A stretch of DNA of 64,000 nt from positions 124,001-188,000 of the forward strand of contig NZ_JADEVO010000006.1 in NCBI RefSeq assembly GCF_017114825.1. Direction: 5' to 3'. The translations under genes and the position numbers were made by a program. This DNA comes from Pseudomonas gregormendelii. GTDB taxonomy: Bacteria > Pseudomonadota > Gammaproteobacteria > Pseudomonadales > Pseudomonadaceae. Shown here piece after piece: positions 57,196-64,000 of this stretch. The notes beneath the pieces are model-generated. The model worked only from the letters and a program-made list of their open reading frames with translations. It ran no database searches and was not told where the DNA came from. The first letter of the stretch is position 1. The number at the start of each line of letters is the position of its first letter.

Positions 57196-57768
57196 TCAGT
57201 GCCGCTGCTGGCGAGTGACGCCGGCATCGAATTGCGCGACGATCTGCTGCCAGCCGGCGCTTTCGAGCGCGGAGTCGGCAAGATCGGCTGGCGCCTTGAG
57301 GGCTTTGCCGCGATGCAGCCAGATGTCCGGCTCATCGTCACCCGCGGTGAGGCGCATCAGGAAAGAGCCGGCCACGTCGGGAGACTGGCTCTGGCCGAAA
57401 TAAGCCTGGTCCTGCAGCAACTCCCAGGCATGGCTGCCACGACTGACCGAGCTGGCGTCCTGGGCAAATGGCGCGAAGCCTTCGTCAGCCAGCAGCGCCG
57501 GCGTTGGCAATGCCTGCTGCTCCTGGCGCAACAAGTGGATCTCGTCGAGCGTGACCCGCAGGTCGGCGTAGATGCCCTGTTCGGAAGCGCTCAGGTCGCG
57601 GCGCGCATCCAGTTGATGACTGGCTACGGTGCTGACCTCCTGGGATTCATGGCGCCAGGCCACGACCGAGGCGGCCACGGCCAGGATCATCAGGCACAAG
57701 AGCAATACGTACAGCGTTTCGTGGCCGGCTCCGGCCGGGCGGACTATCTGGTTTGTGGGGGTGCTCAT
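57196..57768 (-). CDS. fpvK: Inner membrane protein FpvK
   Basis: 190 residues with one membrane segment (about 18-38, LYVLLLCLMILAVAASVVAW) and a periplasmic part of unknown fold (DUF6162). In P. aeruginosa FpvK belongs to the FpvGHJK complex that reduces iron in ferri-pyoverdine. ATG overlaps the fpvJ stop by 4 bp; the next gene fpvC is 34 bp on. Confidence 0.85.
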   Translation of the reverse strand: MSTPTNQIVRPAGAGHETLYVLLLCLMILAVAASVVAWRHESQEVSTVASHQLDARRDLSASEQGIYADLRVTLDEIHLLRQEQQALPTPALLADEGFAPFAQDASSVSRGSHAWELLQDQAYFGQSQSPDVAGSFLMRLTAGDDEPDIWLHRGKALKAPADLADSALESAGWQQIVAQFDAGVTRQQRH

Positions 57769-58088
57769 GGGGTCTGGATGTCCGCCTGGTCTATTTCCAC
57801 CACATGGCCCGGGCCCGCATCGAACAGCACATAGAACTCGGCGGCGGGTTTCTTGAAAGTCATCTTAGAATCGGCGCCGAGCTTGCCGGGCACCAGAATG
57901 GTTTCGTCGTAGCCGATCACATCCAGGGTCACACCCGGGGCACCGCTGCCATCGGAAAAGCCCCCGGTACATTCGATCTGTTCGGCGTCGACGGCCTTGC
58001 ATTCGCACATCGGGTTATGGGCCAGGGCGCTGGTGCTGAATCCGGCGCAGAGCGCCAGCACCAGGTTGCGCAGATGACGCAAAGTCAT
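57765..58088 (-). CDS. fpvJ: Periplasmic protein FpvJ
   Basis: 107 residues with a signal peptide (1-23, ending SALAHN) and a Cys-rich start (NPMCECKAVDAEQIECTGG). Member of the FpvGHJK reductase complex by position and length. ATG overlaps the fpvH stop (ATGA). Confidence 0.85.
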   Translation of the reverse strand: MTLRHLRNLVLALCAGFSTSALAHNPMCECKAVDAEQIECTGGFSDGSGAPGVTLDVIGYDETILVPGKLGADSKMTFKKPAAEFYVLFDAGPGHVVEIDQADIQTP

Positions 58089-58627
58089 GGTTTGCCTCCT
58101 TGTTTGGTCAGCCACTCGATGGTGGCGGGGGATGCCTGGCTCAGGGGCATGGAAGCCTGGTGCATGGCGCCTTCCCAGCCCTCCATGGTGATCCACAGTT
58201 CGGCATCGGCCTTGGTCTTTTCCGGGATCGGCAACATGGCGCCCATGCGGTAAGGCGTGCCAAAGAAAATCACCCCGGCGGCGCGCAGGCTGCGGGGCTT
58301 GCCGATGCGCAGGTAGGTGGCCTTGACCTGGTCGCGGCAGCTGTCGCATAGCGCGGCGTTGAAGCTCTTCATGTAGCCGGCGGGCCCATCCAGTCGCGGC
58401 GCTTCGTTGCGCAGTTCAGCCAGGCGCAGGCTCCAGGGGCCGACCTGCACTTCTCCGGCTTCGCGTTCACCCAAACCGGTATCACCCCGGAACAGCGCGG
58501 CATCGGCGAAGTACTTGGGCATGAAACCCAGCGGTACCAGCAACAGCAGGACATTGATGTGGAAGCGCCACTTGTGCCAGAAACGGCTCAGTTTCGAAGA
58601 AGGTTTATCCGCAACGAGCAGGCTCAT
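58085..58627 (-). CDS. fpvH: Membrane-anchored protein FpvH
   Basis: 180 residues. One N-terminal membrane segment (HINVLLLLVPLGFMPKYFA) and a periplasmic domain with CDSCRDQVKATYLRIG (CxxC) and FGTPYRMGAMLP. Part of the ferri-pyoverdine reductase complex FpvGHJK. Overlaps both neighbours by ATGA. Confidence 0.87.
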   Translation of the reverse strand: MSLLVADKPSSKLSRFWHKWRFHINVLLLLVPLGFMPKYFADAALFRGDTGLGEREAGEVQVGPWSLRLAELRNEAPRLDGPAGYMKSFNAALCDSCRDQVKATYLRIGKPRSLRAAGVIFFGTPYRMGAMLPIPEKTKADAELWITMEGWEGAMHQASMPLSQASPATIEWLTKQGGKP

Positions 58628-59817
58628 TGGCTCACCTCCGTGGTTTCGTGGCGAGGGGCAGTTGGCACTCGGGCACGTTTGTTTTCCCGCTTCAGGGCGT
58701 TGGCCGTGGCCAGGGCGGTGCGTTTGGTCCAGATCAGCAGGCCACTGAGGACCATCATGCTCAGCAGCAAGCCGAAGAAGAACCAGATCAGCTTGATCCA
58801 CAGGCCGCCAAAGTCGCCGGTGTGCAGGGGACGCATGGATTCGGTTACCAGCTCCAGCCCGGAGCGATCCGAGAGCAGGCGAGTGGAGGCGATTTCACCG
58901 GTGTAGGGGTTGATATCGGCGGTCTGGAACATCAGCGGGTACCAGCTGCGTCCGCCTACCGTCAGGTAGCTGTAGGCATTGGCGGGCATGCTGACAAAGC
59001 TGTCCTCCAACCCGGGAATGCGCACCTTGGCCTCGGTAATCGCATTCTGCAGGCTGATCATCGGCGCAGGCGAACCATCGGTACTCAACGGCACGCTCTC
59101 TCGAGGCACTACCAGGGCCACCGGGGCAGTGGAAATCGTCACCTGGTTATCGAACATGAATGCCTCGATCAGGAACCAGGTGCTGGTCACGGAAATTACC
59201 GCGATAAACCAGATCGACCAGATGCCGCTGAGACGGTGAAAGTCGCCCCAGAAGATTCGTGCACCGTGACGAATGCGCAGGCTCGGCTTGAGGAAGCCTT
59301 TCCAGAATTTCTTGTACACCACCAGCCCGGTGACCAGGGACGCCAGCATCGGCAGACTCAGGAACGACACCAGGTACCAGCCCCAGCTGTAACCGTTGGT
59401 GAACGGCACCAGCCACCAGCCATGCAGTGCGCGGGTGAAGGCCTGGAAATTGAATTGCGGTGCCGTGCCCTGTATCACCCCGGTATAAGGGTTGACGTAG
59501 ACCGTCACCGAACGCCCGTCCGGGTAGCTGACCTCGACGTCGAGGGCAAAGTGCGACTCATCGGGACGGCTGATGCTTTCGACCAGGGTGTTCGGCTCGG
59601 CCTTTTTGATCGCGGCGACGATCTGGTCGTAGTTGAGCATCGGGGCATCATCGGAAGGCTGGCTGGCGCGCATTTGCGGATTGGCCAGCCAGACGATCTC
59701 CTGGCTGACCACGGCAAGTGTGCCGGTCACGCAGACGATCAGTACAAAAAACCAGATCGGCAGCGCCAGCCAGCTGTGCACCAGAAACCAGATTTTGGAA
59801 CGGGATTTCTTCGACAT
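58624..59817 (-). CDS. fpvG: Ferri-pyoverdine reductase FpvG (PepSY family)
   Basis: 397 residues of the PepSY-associated transmembrane family, four membrane segments (LVHSWLALPIWFFVLIVCVTGTL, WGWYLVSFLSLPMLASLVTGLVVY and two later) with conserved His in each half (LVHSW, ALHGWWL, HRLSGIWSIWF), likely haem ligands. P. aeruginosa FpvG reduces Fe(III) of ferri-pyoverdine at the inner membrane. First gene of the eight-gene operon. ATG 59817 is chosen; the frame extends to 59919. Confidence 0.92.
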   Translation of the reverse strand: MSKKSRSKIWFLVHSWLALPIWFFVLIVCVTGTLAVVSQEIVWLANPQMRASQPSDDAPMLNYDQIVAAIKKAEPNTLVESISRPDESHFALDVEVSYPDGRSVTVYVNPYTGVIQGTAPQFNFQAFTRALHGWWLVPFTNGYSWGWYLVSFLSLPMLASLVTGLVVYKKFWKGFLKPSLRIRHGARIFWGDFHRLSGIWSIWFIAVISVTSTWFLIEAFMFDNQVTISTAPVALVVPRESVPLSTDGSPAPMISLQNAITEAKVRIPGLEDSFVSMPANAYSYLTVGGRSWYPLMFQTADINPYTGEIASTRLLSDRSGLELVTESMRPLHTGDFGGLWIKLIWFFFGLLLSMMVLSGLLIWTKRTALATANALKRENKRARVPTAPRHETTEVSQ

Positions 59818-59918
59818 GATGTAAGTCTTATAGCGATGAGAGGACCTTGGCTGCAGGCTTCCCAGCGTTGGGTCGATGAAAAGTCGCTCGTGGCTTTTGC
59901 CTACGCGAGCAGACTGCA

Positions 59919-59947
59919 TCTATATAAGACGAATGAGAATCAAGAAT
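59919..59947 (-). promoter_or_regulatory. fpvG promoter with Fur-like site
   Basis: Minus-strand TTCTTG (59946-59941), 16 bp, TATAGA (59924-59919). The sequence ACGAATGAGAATCAAGAAT (59929-59947) matches Fur consensus at 11 of 19 positions and covers the -35. No TAAAT-N16-CGT box is seen in this gap, so Fur alone may control the operon. Confidence 0.5.
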
Positions 59948-60032
59948 CCCGAATCCGCATATGCAAGAAAATGTTTCGAGCGTCGTTAATCCGCCTGCAG
60001 GGTCGAGGTAACGGTGGAGGCGGAGCGGGAAG

Positions 60033-60491
60033 TCAGCCCTGCTGGAACATTTCCTGCGCGCGCTGCTCGATTTGCTCCTGGGTCAGATCTTCCTTGCGCG
60101 TGGCCAGAAACCACGTGTGTCCGTAGGGGTCTTTGAGCGTGCCGGACCGATCACCATAGAACTGATCCTTGACCTCGGACACGACAATGCCACCAGCAGC
60201 AATCGCCTGTTTATACGAGGCATCCACATCATTGACGTACAGATGCAATCCCACGCAAGGGGACTCATCAGGATTGCTCAATGGCCCTTGATCACAGGGG
60301 GTGCCCAACATGATCGGGCAATCGCCTATGCGCAATTCGGCGTGACCGATTCCACCATCGGGCATCGCCAGGCGCATCACTTCGACGGCACCGAAGGCTT
60401 TTTTGTAGAACTCGATGGCTTCGGCAGCTTTTTGAATACCCAGATACGGCGTAATGCTGTGATAGCCCTCTGGAATGGGTTTGACGCTCAT
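60033..60491 (-). CDS. VOC/PhnB-like glyoxalase-fold protein
   Basis: 152 residues with two VOC repeats: ITPYLGIQKAAEAIEFYKKAFG, GGIGHAELRIGDCPIMLG and GTLKDPYGHTWFLATRKEDL. Members bind metal or small ligands, some give antibiotic resistance; this one has no assigned substrate. ATG 60491 has AGGACC upstream. The gap 59818-60032 to fpvG holds the fpvG promoter. Confidence 0.85.
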   Translation of the reverse strand: MSVKPIPEGYHSITPYLGIQKAAEAIEFYKKAFGAVEVMRLAMPDGGIGHAELRIGDCPIMLGTPCDQGPLSNPDESPCVGLHLYVNDVDASYKQAIAAGGIVVSEVKDQFYGDRSGTLKDPYGHTWFLATRKEDLTQEQIEQRAQEMFQQG

Positions 60492-60536
60492 GGCGGTCCT
60501 CCCAGGTTTTATGCAATGAGAATGCCCCACAAATAT

Positions 60537-60567
60537 AGTAGGAGCTGCCGAAGGCTGCGATCTTTTG
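60537..60567. repeat. REP element, GATCGCAGCCT type
   Basis: TAGGAGCTGCCGAAGGCTGC followed by GATCTTTTG is the common GC-hairpin REP of this species group, between the VOC gene and soxR. Confidence 0.75.
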
Positions 60568-60694
60568 ACCTGTTTTACCTGGATTCCAACAAGTACAAAA
60601 ATTGCCCGGCACGCTCCCCACCCATACCTCAGAAAACGCCCTGCATCAGGTACCGAAACGTCTGATACTTCAGCTGTGAGCCCTTCGCCAGCAC

Positions 60695-61150
60695 TCAGTC
60701 CTCCTCCAGCAAATGCGCCCCAGGCCCACGGTCCCCCAAAACATCACCAAAATTGCGCAACGGACAGGCCTCCATCGACAGGCATCCGCAACCAATACAT
60801 CCATTCAACCGGTCGCGCAGCAACGTCAGCTGGTTGATCCGCTCATCCAGATCCCGGCTCCACTGCGCCGACAACACCCTCCAGTCGGCGGCGGTCGGTG
60901 CGCGGTTATCGGGCAGCGATTGCAGCGCCTTACCAATCTCTGCCAACGGAATGCCCAGGCGTTGTGCCACCTTGATCAACGCCACCCGGCGCAACACTTC
61001 CCGCGGATAGCGGCGCTGGTTGCCCTGGTTGCGATTGCTCTTGATCAGGCCCTTGGTTTCATAGAAATGCAGCGCGGTGACTGCCACGCCGCTGCGGGCG
61101 GCAACCTGGCCGACCGTGAGCTCCCGCTGCAGGGGTTCCGGGGTCATCAT
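60695..61150 (-). CDS. soxR: Redox-sensitive MerR-family regulator SoxR
   Basis: 151 residues. MerR HTH ([26 protein letters not shown]) then a dimer helix and the [2Fe-2S] motif [12 protein letters not shown] (CxxCxCxxxxxC) near the C-terminus. SoxR is activated by redox-cycling compounds. The ATG at 61150 precedes a second in-frame ATG at 61147; GAGGGA is upstream. It is divergent from the monooxygenase gene with a SoxR operator between. Confidence 0.93.
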   Translation of the reverse strand: MMTPEPLQRELTVGQVAARSGVAVTALHFYETKGLIKSNRNQGNQRRYPREVLRRVALIKVAQRLGIPLAEIGKALQSLPDNRAPTAADWRVLSAQWSRDLDERINQLTLLRDRLNGCIGCGCLSMEACPLRNFGDVLGDRGPGAHLLEED

Positions 61151-61168
61151 TTGAAAAATCCCTCTTGA

Positions 61169-61186
61169 CCTTGACTTAACTAGAGG
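61169..61186. promoter_or_regulatory. SoxR operator
   Basis: Minus strand CCTCTAGTTAAGTCAAGG matches 14 of 18 bases of the SoxR site CCTCAAGTTAACTTGAGG. It lies between soxR and the monooxygenase gene. Confidence 0.78.
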
Positions 61187-61244
61187 TTTTACCCTGCAAG
61201 CCTTCGGATCGCAATGTCCGGCATACACAGACGGGGACTTTTTC

Positions 61245-61606
61245 ATGCAGGCGCCAGAGAAAAATCGCAGTTTTACCCAACTGATCGAGTTCGAGATCGA
61301 ACCTCATCAGCAACCGGCACTGGTGTCGGCGCTATCGATGCAAACCGAACGCCTGGCTCAGGACTACGCGGGTTTCCTCAGTGCCAGTATCCAGGCCAGC
61401 GAAGATGGCCGGCGGGTGCTCAACTATCTGCAATGGCAGACGCGCGAAGCAGGGGAAGCGGCGTTCCAGCAATTTGAAAGTGGCGAGCAGGATTTCTGGC
61501 AATTGATTCGTGCCCATCAGGCGAAGACCGTGACCTTCGGCTCGTTCCAGGTGTTGCACAGCCTGGAACGTAGCCATGACAACGCGCTGCACTGCCATCT
61601 GGTGGG

Positions 61607-61610
<4 letters not shown>
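61245..61610 (+). CDS. Antibiotic biosynthesis monooxygenase-like protein, SoxR target
   Basis: 121 residues with an ABM fold: [40 protein letters not shown] and DFWQLIRAH. In P. aeruginosa the equivalent gene (PA2274) beside soxR belongs to the SoxR regulon. Substrate unknown, perhaps a redox-active quinone or phenazine. Convergent overlap of 4 bp with the sfnR-like gene. Confidence 0.82.
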
Positions 61611-62710
<1,100 letters not shown>

Positions 62711-62734
62711 GGGGTTCGCTCCATGAATGGCAGG

Positions 62735-63922
62735 CTAGGAATAGAAAGTCGGAATCGGCAGGCACTGGTTCAGCGCCCAGTCACCCAGCTCATGGAGTTT
62801 GTAATCCACCGGATCGTGCAGGGTTTGCGTGCGCAGGTTGCGCCAGTGACGGTCCAGCCTGAGCGAGGCGTGGGTTGAGCGCGCGCCGGTCACCTCGAAG
62901 AGGTGCGTGCACAGGTCCAGGCCGCTGCGGGTGGCGGCAACCTTCGCGGTAGCGATGGCAATCGCCAAGTGCCCACGTTCTTCGGCGCTGAGTTTCGGGC
63001 CCTTTGCCCAGGCCTTGTCGAGCAGGTCGGCGGCGCGCTCCACGAGCAATCGAACGCCTTCGAGCGCCACCCAGAATTCGCCGTAATGACCCAGCACATA
63101 AGGGTCCTGGCTGACCTCCCGGGTGTTGGATTTATGCCAGGGCCGGGCTTCGGTAAGGGTGTATGCCCGTGCCTCATCGAAGGCGCCTTCGGCGATACCG
63201 AGAAACATGTGGGTAAAGGTCAGTTGGGCGATCAGTGGGCGCAGGCAGGCGAATGGCGTGCTCAACGGGCCTGGGTCGAGTAGCAGTTCCGATTCCTCCA
63301 CCCGCACCCGTTCGAAGGTGGCACTGCCGCTGTCGGTCTGGCGCTGGCCCATGTTGTTCCAGTCGTTGTGCAGGGTGATGCCGCTGCGACTGCTGGGGAT
63401 CGCCGCGATCAACAGCTTGCCACCGGCCGTTTCATCCACCGCCGAGGCAATCAGCATTTGCGAATCGCTGGCGCCGGAACAGAAGCTTTTCTTGCCGGAG
63501 AACTCGCGCCAGCCATCCAGCTTGCGTACTACGGTGCGGGTGTCCAGGGGGTTCAAGGCATTGCCCCAAAACCAGTTCTTGCGCGCGGTCTGCTCAAACC
63601 AGGGTTGCCATTGTTCGGGCCTGGCAAACAGGCGCACAGTGGCGAGCATCAGGTGATGGAAGCCGAAGACATGGGCGATCGAGCTGTCGACCTTGGCGAA
63701 CTCGCGCACGATGGCCAGGGTTTCACTCCAGCGCGCGCCCAGGCCCCCGTATTCGGTGGGGATGCTCAAGGCGAGCAGGCCGCTTTCACGCAAAGCATCA
63801 CGTTCGGCTTTGGGCGTACCGCCGCGTTCATCGCGCTCGACAGCGGTGAGTGCAAACTGCGCGGCCAGTTGCCGGGCGGTCTGCAGCGGGGATATCAAGG
63901 CGCTTTGTGGCTTGGCAGTCAC
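62735..63922 (-). CDS. sfnB: SfnB-family sulfur acquisition oxidoreductase (acyl-CoA dehydrogenase fold)
   Basis: 395 residues with the acyl-CoA dehydrogenase/DszC-like flavin fold: LALSIPTEYGGLGARWSETL, GKKSFCSGASDSQML and LRLDRHWRNLRTQTLHDPV. Members are flavin-dependent and used in getting sulfur from organosulfur compounds. GTG 63922 has GAGGAA upstream. It is cotranscribed with sfnR. Confidence 0.82.
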   Translation of the reverse strand: MTAKPQSALISPLQTARQLAAQFALTAVERDERGGTPKAERDALRESGLLALSIPTEYGGLGARWSETLAIVREFAKVDSSIAHVFGFHHLMLATVRLFARPEQWQPWFEQTARKNWFWGNALNPLDTRTVVRKLDGWREFSGKKSFCSGASDSQMLIASAVDETAGGKLLIAAIPSSRSGITLHNDWNNMGQRQTDSGSATFERVRVEESELLLDPGPLSTPFACLRPLIAQLTFTHMFLGIAEGAFDEARAYTLTEARPWHKSNTREVSQDPYVLGHYGEFWVALEGVRLLVERAADLLDKAWAKGPKLSAEERGHLAIAIATAKVAATRSGLDLCTHLFEVTGARSTHASLRLDRHWRNLRTQTLHDPVDYKLHELGDWALNQCLPIPTFYS

Positions 63923-63956
63923 GGGGGTTCCTCAGGAAATTCGACGCACATCCCCG

Positions 63957-63980
63957 GTGGGAGCGAGCCTGCTCGCGATG
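63957..63980. repeat. Single REP element at right edge
   Basis: GTGGGAGCGAGCCTGCTCGC is a GTGGGAGC-type REP 35 bp before the sfnB start, possibly half of a pair continuing outside the window. Confidence 0.75.
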
Positions 63981-64000
63981 AGGTCGGAACATCCAACATG

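Overview
The window is a chromosomal segment of a fluorescent Pseudomonas, most likely of the P. fluorescens group. The evidence is the high GC content, the Pseudomonas-type REP elements, a pyoverdine locus with PvdS-type promoters (pvdS, pvdL, pvdH, an MbtH gene and fpvGHJKCDEF), an acyclic terpene (atu) operon with its atuR regulator, and a soxR/monooxygenase pair arranged as in P. aeruginosa.

Left edge (1-4113): an AT-rich genomic island. It carries the 3' part of a STAND/NACHT-like NTPase gene, which runs in from outside the window, and a complete AT-rich dGTPase gene (dgt). Its right border falls inside the native GC-rich dgt gene, of which only the first 208 codons remain (4114-4737). 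The island has therefore broken the host dgt and brought a diverged full-length copy. This is the strongest candidate for an undescribed (possibly defence) system here.

Core region (4.8-19.4 kb): an EAL phosphodiesterase; a yqjD/yqjE-like envelope cluster; an ammonium transporter; a KefB-like antiporter; a small thioredoxin-fold protein; a small gene of unknown function under a near-consensus LexA box; a pseudouridine synthase; a YgdI-type lipoprotein; molybdenum-cofactor genes (mobA, divergent from moaB-moeA); a YegS lipid kinase; a solo LuxR-type HTH protein; cheV; a MOSC protein; ppnP; and a DEDDh exonuclease.

Terpene region (19.4-28.7 kb): atuABCDEF on the minus strand, divergent from the TetR repressor gene atuR. 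Two inverted 13-bp operator copies lie between them. atuG and atuH are not seen.

Pyoverdine region (28.7-59.8 kb): a hydroxyornithine-acetylase-like gene, the sigma factor gene pvdS, and the chromophore synthetase pvdL of about 4,327 aa. After an intervening block (an acetyltransferase, a histidine-kinase relic, a dsbD2-tlpA-dsbG thiol-redox operon with a two-component system, and another acetyltransferase) come pvdH, an mbtH-like gene and the convergent fpvGHJKCDEF operon for ferri-pyoverdine reduction and iron release. Three TAAAT-N16-CGT type iron-starvation (PvdS) boxes precede the acetylase, pvdL and pvdH. Fur-like sites overlap the pvdS and fpvG promoters. Together these support a Fur -> PvdS -> biosynthesis cascade.

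Right edge (60.0-64.0 kb): a VOC protein, soxR with its operator and a divergent monooxygenase gene, and an sfnB-sfnR pair for sulfone/sulfonate sulfur acquisition. REP/REPIN elements lie in several of the intergenic gaps. No tRNA, rRNA or CRISPR was seen.
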